NCBI RefSeq assembly: GCF_016918075.2
Contig: NZ_JAERPS020000002.1
Span: 612,925 to 676,924 of the forward strand
Direction: 5' to 3'
DNA length: 64,000 bases
Origin: Rheinheimera maricola
GTDB lineage: Bacteria; Pseudomonadota; Gammaproteobacteria; Enterobacterales; Alteromonadaceae
Shown here: in pieces, positions 28,057-36,406 of the stretch
How the letters are laid out: each line of letters starts with the position of its first letter
Numbering within the stretch: the first letter of the stretch is position 1
Position numbers and translations under genes: made by a program
Notes under the pieces: generated by a model
The model's database searches: none
Told to the model about the DNA's origin: nothing
The model's input: the letters and a program-made list of their open reading frames with translations, nothing else

Positions 28057-29850
28057 GTGATCGGAAAAATTATAATCATAACCGCACTATTGCTATTGTT
28101 GGTTTTATTTTACAAGTTTAAAGGCTTTCGTCGTTTCTGTTACCTAAGCTTAATCGCCACAATAATAGGTGTGCTATTTGGCCCTCCAACATATGTTGTG
28201 ATGGACGACTATACCGCGCGCTACCCTGCAAATGATAAAAATTCACTGTTATATCATTTTTCCTGGCGATTGAACCCGCTTAGCCCAAATTCGCCGAAAC
28301 ATACTAAACTTGGCCTCTACCATCCAGAAACAAAAAAGTTTTTGCGCTTATCTGCTGAACATAGCGCGCAAGTATCGTTACCTTTTGTCGTGCCCGGTAA
28401 TACCCTGCTACTGCATATGTGGTGGTGGATTTTTCCTGCGGTTTTTCTCACTTATTGGGCAAGCCGAAAGCTTTTCCCTAGCCGCATCAGATTGAACAAT
28501 AACACGCCCAGTATGAAACAAGCTTTTATCAATGCACAGCAAATTGACACTGTGGCGGCTTATGAGCGGATACTGCAACAATGCCAACAGAAAAGATGGT
28601 GGAAGCCGCGGCGCATTATCAGACAAGCACAGCTGGCAAGAGATCTTGTTTTCGAGCGCTACAAAAACCGTATAGGCCTGCTGCAAAAAGTAAATAGTTT
28701 AGCAGCCAATCATGCAAAGCAACACAACCAACAAAACGCCAAAGACATTGCCCGCTACAACGGCTTTTTCGATGTGCTGAGATATGCGTTGATCCAACGG
28801 CAGTTGCAATCAAATAGCCATCTGCCAATAGATGTAAGACTGAACAAAGATTGGTTTGTTTGGACTAACAATACCCTGACAGCGACACCCAAAATTTCAG
28901 ATACTGAACGTCTGACATTAAATAGCCTGCAAGCAACCTGGCACGCGAATGTGACTGATCAGATTAGTCTTGACGCACTGCGTGACAACTATGTTGTAAA
29001 TGGTCGATCTTTCTCTACGTTAGTCAAAGAGCTGATTAAAGCCGCCAGCTCAGAGCGGGTTAATGATTCGGCACGAGATTTTACGACTTATGTACAGCAT
29101 TACCTGGTGTCTAATAACATTAGCGCTAAAACAACTGCAGATGTGGGCAATAGCCTGGTGACGCAGTACTTCATTTTCCAATTATTTGCCGCATTAAATG
29201 CAGACAGCAAGGCCGCCAGCTACCAACGCGTGTTCGAAGAACACCTACCGGACATGCTGGCACAAATTTTTTCACTATTTTTTCCCGACGAAACACTACA
29301 CAGCACCGGCAAACCTTTATTTAGCAAACCGCAGCGTGATAGCGATGCCGCTTGTGTGCTGAATATTGACTTGTTTCCCACAAGCCGACGTTTTAATGGC
29401 ACGCCCAGTGTTAAAGGGGTCGTTTATGTAAATTTTTACGACGAAACATTGTGGTCTAAAGAGGCGACGCCAGCGGCTAACGATAATGCAGCAAAAATAA
29501 GCCAGGACGCTATCGCCCGATTAGATGCCACGGGCCTAGTTGGCGCAGCTATTATGCCGCCACTTACTAAGCTAAAGCCGTCCCAGCAAAAAGCGATAGC
29601 GGCGACTCCATCTCGACTGGAGCCGCTGTTAAAAGAGCTAGACGACGCAGCAAAAGAACTGGTGAGATCGCACACAGAAGACATAGCGCTTGAGCTACTT
29701 GCCGAACTACTTGACGATAAGGAAAATAGCCTAATCACCCAGTTTGATGCTGTGGTGCAATCTGGCATAGAAGAAAACTACGCGCTAGTTCTCCAGGCGG
29801 CAGCCGAATTGGCTGGCTTCGGCCTGGGCATGTTGGGAGGAGACGATTAA
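28057..29850 (+). CDS. Membrane protein of unknown function
   Basis: I do not recognise this 597-residue protein. Two membrane helices lie at the N-terminus (about 3-17 and 26-46). A Trp-rich third follows at about 118-137 (HMWWWIFPAVFLTYWASR). A long soluble part (about 150-597) is mostly helical and acidic towards the end, with DDAAKELVRSHTEDIALELLAELLDD and a Gly-rich C-terminus. The start is GTG at 28057, preceded by AAAAGG. Its stop overlaps the start of the SH3-domain gene by one base, so the two are translationally coupled. AT content is higher than in the flanking genes, which suggests transfer. Confidence 0.6.
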   Translation: MIGKIIIITALLLLLVLFYKFKGFRRFCYLSLIATIIGVLFGPPTYVVMDDYTARYPANDKNSLLYHFSWRLNPLSPNSPKHTKLGLYHPETKKFLRLSAEHSAQVSLPFVVPGNTLLLHMWWWIFPAVFLTYWASRKLFPSRIRLNNNTPSMKQAFINAQQIDTVAAYERILQQCQQKRWWKPRRIIRQAQLARDLVFERYKNRIGLLQKVNSLAANHAKQHNQQNAKDIARYNGFFDVLRYALIQRQLQSNSHLPIDVRLNKDWFVWTNNTLTATPKISDTERLTLNSLQATWHANVTDQISLDALRDNYVVNGRSFSTLVKELIKAASSERVNDSARDFTTYVQHYLVSNNISAKTTADVGNSLVTQYFIFQLFAALNADSKAASYQRVFEEHLPDMLAQIFSLFFPDETLHSTGKPLFSKPQRDSDAACVLNIDLFPTSRRFNGTPSVKGVVYVNFYDETLWSKEATPAANDNAAKISQDAIARLDATGLVGAAIMPPLTKLKPSQQKAIAATPSRLEPLLKELDDAAKELVRSHTEDIALELLAELLDDKENSLITQFDAVVQSGIEENYALVLQAAAELAGFGLGMLGGDD

Positions 29851-30251
29851 TGGCTTACAAAGCACTGCTGCTACTACTGTTGACCTTAAGTTCTAATGTT
29901 CATGCTCAGGGCTGGGGCAGCAAGCTTGGCGAATGGTTATCCGACTTTCCAATAGCCGATGGCTGGAATTGGCTTATCACTTTAAATGATGTGGTCAGAA
30001 TAACCCCTGACATGGTGAGAGCCGCCCGGCTGCAATATGTTGTGGTAACAGAGTCGGGATCTAATGTTTTTGTCAGGTCAGCTGCAAGCACCAAAGCCTC
30101 GGCGTTAACACAAATAGCTCATGGCAGCGTCGTTATACTATTGGCAAAAGAACCCTTTACGCCCTGGTTTGAAGTTGAACTACCTGACGGCACTATCGGC
30201 TATATTCATCAGAGCTTGCTCGCGCCATTGAGCAATACTCCAAAGCAATAA
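29850..30251 (+). CDS. Exported SH3b-domain protein
   Basis: This 133-residue protein has a signal peptide (LLLLLTLSSNVHA) and a bacterial SH3 domain at about 65-128 (VFVRSAASTKASALTQIAHGSVVILL, then WFEVELPDGTIGYIHQSLL). Such domains bind peptidoglycan peptides or mediate envelope contacts. The ATG shares one base with the stop of the upstream membrane-protein gene, so the two products probably work together at the envelope. The role of the pair is unknown. Confidence 0.7.
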   Translation: MAYKALLLLLLTLSSNVHAQGWGSKLGEWLSDFPIADGWNWLITLNDVVRITPDMVRAARLQYVVVTESGSNVFVRSAASTKASALTQIAHGSVVILLAKEPFTPWFEVELPDGTIGYIHQSLLAPLSNTPKQ

Positions 30252-30338
30252 ACCGTGTGTGCCAGTATGAGGGAGTTGCAAAAGCAATACACACTCCGCC
30301 ACAAAAACCAATTTGAAAACCAACAGAATCAATTGTAT

Positions 30339-30371
30339 CTTACCAATTAATATTAAAATTAATTACCAATT
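30339..30371. promoter_or_regulatory. Paired ATTGGT/ACCAAT half-sites upstream of the GntR regulator
   Basis: Two direct TTACCAAT copies at 30340-30347 and 30363-30370 (23 bp apart) lie about 130 bp before the regulator gene. The same half-site recurs at the alginate-gene control regions, so this is a likely autoregulatory site. Confidence 0.55.
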
Positions 30372-30501
30372 AGCACTTTCCACTATGGAGAGTTATTATA
30401 GCTGTATCGGATGCTGGGCTTTTGCGAAGTTCTAAGGGTTCAGGCTACAATCGGCACAAGTACATGTTTTACTAATGGCAAGACTTAAAGGGATAAAAAT
30501 C

Positions 30502-31233
30502 ATGAAGAAACGCAGACGTTTCTGGACAGTTGTTGAAAAGTTAGAAGCTTTGATAGACAAAGGCGTTTACCCTGCAGGGAGCCGCCTTCCGGCCGAACGA
30601 GAGCTTGCCGAGGCTTATGATGTAAGCCGTCCGACCATACGCGAAGCAATCATCGCTCTGGAAGTCAGAGAGCGAGTGGAAGTAAAAACGGGATCAGGCG
30701 TATATGTTACTGACTTTGCTGGATCAGACTCTTCGCTTAAGTCCATTAGCGCATTTGAACTCACTCAGGCCCGGGCACTGGTAGAGGCAGAAGCGGCAGC
30801 TTTAGCCGCAGCCACCATCCGGGATACCGAGCTTTCAGCTCTTAAACAGGCGCTGGATGATATGTCGTCTGCAGAAAAGGCAGATGAGGCTGATCAAAGA
30901 TTCCACGAGATCATTTCCAGAGCAACACGTAACAATGCCATTGTCATGTCTATTAACAACCTTTGGAAAGTTAGACGGAATGAGCCACAAGTGATTGCCG
31001 CATATAAGGATGTATGCTCGCAAGGTATAGAGCAACGCATCAAAGAACATACCGCTATTTATGATGCCATTGCCAAACGTGACTCATCAGCGGCAAGAAA
31101 ATCCATGCACAATCATTTTAACCGTCTGATCAACGCCTTGTTCGAGGCAAGCGAAGCAAAAGCGTTAGAGGAGATCAAACGTAAAACGGATGAGACCCGG
31201 GGTTTGTATTCTATTTCTCACCTGACTAAGTAA
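30502..31233 (+). CDS. GntR/FadR family regulator of the alginate locus
   Basis: This regulator of about 243 residues has an N-terminal winged helix (LPAERELAEAYDVSRPTIREAIIALE) and a C-terminal FCD effector domain. Candidate metal and ligand residues lie in DQRFHEIISRATRN and KSMHNHFNRL. FCD regulators of the UxuR/ExuR group bind sugar acids, and the neighbouring genes point to an alginate-derived uronate such as KDG or DEH. I chose the ATG at 30502, which follows AAAGGGA; an ATG 27 bases earlier lacks a ribosome-binding site. Sites of ATTGGT/ACCAAT type occur in front of this gene and the alginate genes. Confidence 0.87.
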   Translation: MKKRRRFWTVVEKLEALIDKGVYPAGSRLPAERELAEAYDVSRPTIREAIIALEVRERVEVKTGSGVYVTDFAGSDSSLKSISAFELTQARALVEAEAAALAAATIRDTELSALKQALDDMSSAEKADEADQRFHEIISRATRNNAIVMSINNLWKVRRNEPQVIAAYKDVCSQGIEQRIKEHTAIYDAIAKRDSSAARKSMHNHFNRLINALFEASEAKALEEIKRKTDETRGLYSISHLTK

Positions 31234-31285
31234 AAACGGTTTGCGCAAGCCATTGCACATCTGGAACGGTTTTTTTCCTGACAAC

Positions 31286-31310
31286 AGGCTCTGACACAGA
31301 GCCTTTTTTT
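31286..31310 (+). terminator. Intrinsic terminator of the GntR gene
   Basis: Stem AGGCTCT/AGAGCCT with loop gacac, followed by seven T residues, about 50 bp after the regulator stop. Confidence 0.9.
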
Positions 31311-31323
31311 ATCACCCCAAATG

Positions 31324-31353
31324 CAAAAAAAAGCAAGCCGCTAAGGCTTGCTT
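31324..31353 (-). terminator. Intrinsic terminator of the TonB-dependent receptor gene
   Basis: Stem AAGCAAGCC/GGCTTGCTT, with a run of A on the plus strand that gives a T-run on the minus strand. It ends the receptor transcript. Confidence 0.88.
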
Positions 31354-31422
31354 CAACAATGGCTTTTGCGTCGAGATTACCAGGAGCGGTTATCTCAGAT
31401 AACCCGCCCCTGGTTAGTGGAA

Positions 31423-34359
31423 TCAGAACCTATAGCTGGCACCAAAGGTTATCCGACGGTCTGTTAAGCCCTGGAAGCAAAGCAGTGCCCCTTCATTAAC
31501 ACAAGATTGGCTAACCTCAGATTCCGTCAGGTTAACAGCTTCAATGCCAATATTGAGTTGATCGTTCACCTCATAACTGATACTGGCATTAAGCTGACCT
31601 CTGTCTTCCTGAATTACCGGAAACCCCCAAGGATAACTTGATGTACTGCCAAAATCGTTTGAGCGAAACCCTTCACGCCACGTGTAACGCATGCGGGCAG
31701 ACAAGCCATATTTTTCGTAATACAAGGTAAAGTTGTAGGCATTTTCAGATAAATTGAGTAAGCCCTGTACGGCAGTAACGTTCAGTGAACCTGTACCACC
31801 TGTCGACGCAGCAAAGACCTGACTAGGACGACTGGCCGAGGTATTGACCGCTTCACCACCAGAGAATTCCTGAATAGTATAGTTTGCCACCACACCAAAA
31901 CCAGATGCCCAGCCCAGGTCGTCTTCAAAAGCAGAAAGGTCATACTGGAATGCCATTTCGATGCCTTTTTGCGTGGTGTCTTTAGTGTCATTAATGATAC
32001 TGGAGAATGGTACACAAACACCGACGTCAGAGCTCACCGGACCAAACACGTTGATTAGCGCAATGGGGTTCCAGATACCGCCTTGCTCACACACCGGACC
32101 AACAATGTCACGATATCCTGTGACAGGCGCTGAATAAGGATCGTCCTGTTGCCCCACATGTACATCCTTACGTGTCTTGTGGAAATAGCCGATACTGACA
32201 ACTGCGGCCTCAGCAAAATACCAATCGGCAGAAAGATCAAAAGAGGTGACCACTTCGGGTTTTAAGTTAGGGTTACCACCGGCTACCGGCGGATTAGGGC
32301 TGGTGCTGAATGTGTAAGAACTTGAAAGGTCGCTAAAATTCGGACGACGTATATCCTTACCATAAGCGGCGCGCAGCACCACATCGTCGGTGACATCGGC
32401 GGCCAGGTTAATCCGCGGCAGCACAAAACTGTAATCACTGGAGGTGGTTTCTGCGACGACGTCTCCGTTAACGCTGCGGTTGCCGGTTGAATCAAGGTCG
32501 GTTTTTACATAACGCACACCCAAATTACCGCGAAAAATGCCCGTTTCAAAATTTGCCTGAGCATACAGTGCGTTGGTTGACTCACTGATATCATAAAAAC
32601 CCGCAACCGATGACGTTGGTGTATTCAGTGGCTTAGAGCCGCCATGGGCAGTAATGGCGTCAGCCAACGCAGCAAATACCCGATCAGGATCAGAGCCTAC
32701 CAGCTCTGGGTTCACCAGCAGAAAATCTTTAATATAGAGCGTTCTGCCATCTGCAGCATTAAAGTTGTCAGGCCCGGCTGTCAGGATATCAGCAAACATA
32801 TCGCCACTGGGTGAATCCGCCATACTGGATAAACTGACGTTTGAACCCACGACGTTAGATACACTAGACGTCTTGTTATAGCGGTAGCCTGCGTCAAGCG
32901 TGGTAAAAATTGACATATTCAAATCGTAACTAAGATCAATACGCGCAGCATCTTCAGTATTTTCGTTGGTATTATTTGCCACTGCCACCGCTTGCAAACG
33001 GTAGTTGGCCGGGTCAAGCAAATCAGCGGGGGCAGGTGCATTCGCTGCGCCAAATGCAATCCCGAAGGCCAAGGCACCACCACTTAAGTCATACTCAAAC
33101 GGGATACCGTTATCGTTAGCAGAACCAATTGGCGCATTCGGATTGACAAAGTTAAGTGTGGTATCAATTCTGGGGGTCGCAGAATCAGATGTAGATGAGG
33201 ATATCTCGGCGCTTACTTTAAAATTGTCCCCCTGGTGCTCCCCGCCTAGGCGGAATATTTTGCTCTTGGTGGTCCGGGAACTGGTGTCACTGGATAAGCG
33301 TAAATTGCCGTCTGAACCGTCAGACTGAACCGGAATAATGCCTTTAAGGGCGGCTTGGATGCTACCAAGGTCGACACCATCTAATGAGCCAAAATTAATT
33401 GTTTCAAATTCAGTGGGAACTGATACACCAATAAGATCACTCACCCCTGACGCCTGAACTCTGGAACTCTCCTCCCGGCGATCCTGATCATTTATAATCG
33501 CATCAAACCAAAATTTGTTGTTGCTGTTTGGCGCCCACTCAAAAGAACCGGCAAAATTCTTCGTCTCATATTCAAAATTATCGTAATCCTGGATTAGAAA
33601 CTGAATGGGTAGATAATGGAAACTTTGTGCGCTGGCTAAACCACTGTCAGAACGCACCAGGTTGTCACGGTCAGCCCGGGGGCGAAATGCGGTGACATCT
33701 TGTTCAGCGTAACTGCCGCTAACGACAACACCAAACTTACCATGGTCATTTTCCCAATTATCACCAAAGGTTCCTGACAAGCGCGGTTTTACGCCATCGG
33801 TGGATAAACTGCTGTCTTCACCCTGAACTCTGAATGCAGCTAGCGTTTCAGTTAACTCCAGTGGGCGAATGGTTCTTAAGTTAATTGTTCCACCTACAGA
33901 GCCTTCAATCGTTTTTGCCTGTGGCGCCTTGGTTACTTCTACACCTGCGATAATTGATGCAGAAACATCTTCAAAGTCAATACCACTTCGACCTGCACCC
34001 GAACCCACCGTAGATACACCATTAATTTCAGTGCGGTTTGCATCGGTACCGCGAATTTGTACTCCAGTACCGACACCAGCTGAGCGCGTAATCTGGATAC
34101 CAGTAATATTTTCAAGTACTTCCGCCAGGTTTTGATCGGGTAGCTTACCGATATCTTCTGCCTGAATAACTTCAACTAAGCTGGCCGCATAGCGCTTTTC
34201 TGCCAAAGCACTTGTTAATGAGCCTCTGATCCCCGAAACCTGAATGACTTCAATATCGTCAGCTTCTGCCTCTGGCTGTTGGGCGTTAGCAGTGAACGCG
34301 ATACCCAGCGCCGTTGTAGACAGTAGCGCCAAGGTTATTTTCGATAGTGTGTGCCTCAT
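31423..34359 (-). CDS. TonB-dependent outer-membrane receptor, alginate oligosaccharide uptake
   Basis: This receptor of about 978 residues has a signal peptide (LLSTTALGIAFTANA), a TonB-box-like segment (DDIEVIQVSG), a plug (GKLPDQNLAEVLENITGIQITR) and a large beta-barrel ending in ITFGASYRF, with the terminal phenylalanine required for assembly. It belongs to the proteobacterial carbohydrate-type receptor group (CUT family). The start is the ATG at 34359, preceded by GGGGAA; the upstream ATG at 34386 would disturb the signal peptide. It is divergent from a PL7 lyase gene, and the gap carries the alginate-locus operator motif, so import of alginate fragments is the likely role. Confidence 0.9.
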   Translation of the reverse strand: MRHTLSKITLALLSTTALGIAFTANAQQPEAEADDIEVIQVSGIRGSLTSALAEKRYAASLVEVIQAEDIGKLPDQNLAEVLENITGIQITRSAGVGTGVQIRGTDANRTEINGVSTVGSGAGRSGIDFEDVSASIIAGVEVTKAPQAKTIEGSVGGTINLRTIRPLELTETLAAFRVQGEDSSLSTDGVKPRLSGTFGDNWENDHGKFGVVVSGSYAEQDVTAFRPRADRDNLVRSDSGLASAQSFHYLPIQFLIQDYDNFEYETKNFAGSFEWAPNSNNKFWFDAIINDQDRREESSRVQASGVSDLIGVSVPTEFETINFGSLDGVDLGSIQAALKGIIPVQSDGSDGNLRLSSDTSSRTTKSKIFRLGGEHQGDNFKVSAEISSSTSDSATPRIDTTLNFVNPNAPIGSANDNGIPFEYDLSGGALAFGIAFGAANAPAPADLLDPANYRLQAVAVANNTNENTEDAARIDLSYDLNMSIFTTLDAGYRYNKTSSVSNVVGSNVSLSSMADSPSGDMFADILTAGPDNFNAADGRTLYIKDFLLVNPELVGSDPDRVFAALADAITAHGGSKPLNTPTSSVAGFYDISESTNALYAQANFETGIFRGNLGVRYVKTDLDSTGNRSVNGDVVAETTSSDYSFVLPRINLAADVTDDVVLRAAYGKDIRRPNFSDLSSSYTFSTSPNPPVAGGNPNLKPEVVTSFDLSADWYFAEAAVVSIGYFHKTRKDVHVGQQDDPYSAPVTGYRDIVGPVCEQGGIWNPIALINVFGPVSSDVGVCVPFSSIINDTKDTTQKGIEMAFQYDLSAFEDDLGWASGFGVVANYTIQEFSGGEAVNTSASRPSQVFAASTGGTGSLNVTAVQGLLNLSENAYNFTLYYEKYGLSARMRYTWREGFRSNDFGSTSSYPWGFPVIQEDRGQLNASISYEVNDQLNIGIEAVNLTESEVSQSCVNEGALLCFQGLTDRRITFGASYRF

Positions 34360-34860
34360 TTTTATTCCCCGTTTGAAATTAAACACAAATTAAATTTGCG
34401 GCCAAAACTGCGACCACAAATTTCCCTCCCCCAAGCCTGATTGCCAACATTCTAAAAAGAATAACTACCGGCAGTTTTATTATATTGCCTTATGTTTACA
34501 CCTGATCAGGCTATTGGTCAACCCACAGGTCAACTTTTTGGCTAACAATTTGCTATTACCAATAGGGGACAAAACCAACAGAAATAATAAAAAAACAGAA
34601 AAAACAACCTACAATATTGTTTTATAAAAAGTTAAATCACTACTCGAAGTATCTTAAGGAGACATAATGACTGGATAGCTCATACAAGCTACCGATGGTA
34701 AGCGGGTTGAAATCTGATACTAGCATCTTTAATGAAAACATTTAGGTTGACCAGTTATGCGATATTGGTAATTATGCTTGGTACAAAAAGTGGAGCCAGG
34801 CTGACCACAAAGCCAGATCTATACCAAGATCTATTAATCATGCGAGTAGGAGATGTGCTG
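34360..34860. promoter_or_regulatory. Divergent control region of receptor and PL7 lyase
   Basis: About 500 bp between divergent genes. The 8-bp arms CTATTGGT (34511-34518) and ACCAATAG (34558-34565) form a perfect inverted repeat 39 bp apart, and ATTGGTCAACC at 34513 resembles the ExuR/UxuR-type site. The remainder is AT-rich with no other recognised feature. Confidence 0.6.
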
Positions 34861-36306
34861 ATGTATTGTCAGTCAAAAAGAATCCGGCAACTGGATACCC
34901 TCGTTCTTGTCACCAGCTTAGCGTTAGCTGTGACAGCTTGCGGAGGGAGTAGTGACGGTAATGGCCCAATCCAAATTTCTCCGCCTCCCCCGGTGATCCC
35001 CTTACCTGAGCAATGCAGTAATCAGGTTTACCCGACACTCTCTGCCTCTGCTGGCGTGGATAATTTGGCATACCCGCCAGCCAATGCCATTGATGGCAAC
35101 ACCTCGTCCAAATCAAGATGGTCAAGTGATGATGACAACGCCGCACTGACATTGGATTTGGGCAGCACGAAAACACTGGGCGCACTCACCATTAAGTGGT
35201 TTGATGGTGATAAACGTATCGCGAGATTTTCCGTACAAACCTCTACCGATAACACCACTTGGGCCACCGTATTAACACAAGCAGACTCCAGCGGCAGACA
35301 CAGTGGCTTTGAATTGGTAAAAATCGAGCCAACATCAGCCCGCTATATCAAGATAATCGGGCTTGGTAATAACCAAAATCAAAATAATGCCATTGTGGAA
35401 GTTCAGGCGCATCGTTGCCCGGACGCCGGTGGCAACTTCAGCGAACGCTTTCCCAATGAATTGGGTATTGAGTTGATAGATTGGTACCTGAGTATCCCGA
35501 CTGATGAAGATAATAGTGGCACCGCCGATTCCATTTCAGAAACAGACCTTGCAGACGGTTATACCAATTCAGAATATTTTTATGCCTCAGCTGATGGCGG
35601 CATTGTTATGCGCTCACCCAGTTATGGCTTTAAGACCTCTGCCAATACAGCCTATGTGCGGGTTGAACTCCGCGAAATGTTACGCCGTGGCGATAGCAGT
35701 ATCCGCACGCAGGGCGTGAATAAAAACAACTGGGTGTTTGGCAGTGCATCAGCACAAGGGCGAACAATCGCAGGTGGCTTTGACGGCGATCTGAGCGTAA
35801 CGATGGCGGTTAATCAGGTTACCACCACTGGCGAAAACTTTCAGATTGGCCGGGTAATCATTGGTCAAGTCCACGCCAATGACGATGAGCCTGTGCGCTT
35901 ATACTATCGGAAACTACCCGGCAATGAGCGCGGTGCCATATATTTCGCGCATGAGAGCAGGGTTAAAAACAGTGACGGTGACAACATTGAAACCTATGTC
36001 GACATGATTGGCTCACGCAGCAACAGTGCCGCAAATCCTTTGGATGGCATCGCTTTGAACGAGACCTTTAGTTACCGTATCAACGTCAATGTTAGCTTGC
36101 TTACCGTCACCCTTAGCCGTGAAGGCAAGGCCGATGTGGTGGCTAATTATGATATGTCTGAAAGTCGGTATGCTGAGGATGGTCAGTACCACTATTTCAA
36201 AGTTGGCGTGTATAACGTTAATAATTCAAGCAATGCAGAAGAGTTTGCCCAGGCTACGTTCTATGAGATTAAAAACAGCCACATCGGCTATGCAGGCAGC
36301 GAATAG
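34861..36306 (+). CDS. Alginate lyase lipoprotein: CBM32 plus PL7
   Basis: This lipoprotein of about 481 residues cleaves alginate by beta-elimination at the cell surface or in the periplasm. The lipobox is VTAC. An F5/8-type C (CBM32) domain spans about 45-185. The PL7 domain follows (about 200-475) with its three signatures: RVELREM near 267, QVH near 335 and YFKVGVYN near 444. The QVH form of the central motif is reported to favour mannuronate-containing substrate. I chose the ATG at 34861 with AGGAG 7 bases upstream, because the signal and lipobox begin there; an ATG at 34732 adds 43 unlikely residues. It is divergent from the receptor gene. Confidence 0.9.
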   Translation: MYCQSKRIRQLDTLVLVTSLALAVTACGGSSDGNGPIQISPPPPVIPLPEQCSNQVYPTLSASAGVDNLAYPPANAIDGNTSSKSRWSSDDDNAALTLDLGSTKTLGALTIKWFDGDKRIARFSVQTSTDNTTWATVLTQADSSGRHSGFELVKIEPTSARYIKIIGLGNNQNQNNAIVEVQAHRCPDAGGNFSERFPNELGIELIDWYLSIPTDEDNSGTADSISETDLADGYTNSEYFYASADGGIVMRSPSYGFKTSANTAYVRVELREMLRRGDSSIRTQGVNKNNWVFGSASAQGRTIAGGFDGDLSVTMAVNQVTTTGENFQIGRVIIGQVHANDDEPVRLYYRKLPGNERGAIYFAHESRVKNSDGDNIETYVDMIGSRSNSAANPLDGIALNETFSYRINVNVSLLTVTLSREGKADVVANYDMSESRYAEDGQYHYFKVGVYNVNNSSNAEEFAQATFYEIKNSHIGYAGSE

Positions 36307-36317
36307 TCAAAAAAATA

Positions 36318-36341
36318 GAAGGCGGGATCTCTCCCGCCTTC
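36318..36341. terminator. Bidirectional intrinsic terminator
   Basis: A perfect 10-bp stem GAAGGCGGGA/TCCCGCCTTC with loop TCTC lies between the convergent PL7 and repeat-lipoprotein genes. An A-run on its left supplies the T-run for the minus strand. Confidence 0.85.
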
Positions 36342-36406
36342 CTCTCACCTTTACTCTTTATACTCCTTTTGTAGCTGAGCTATCACCCAGCAGAGCATGA
36401 AAGGCG

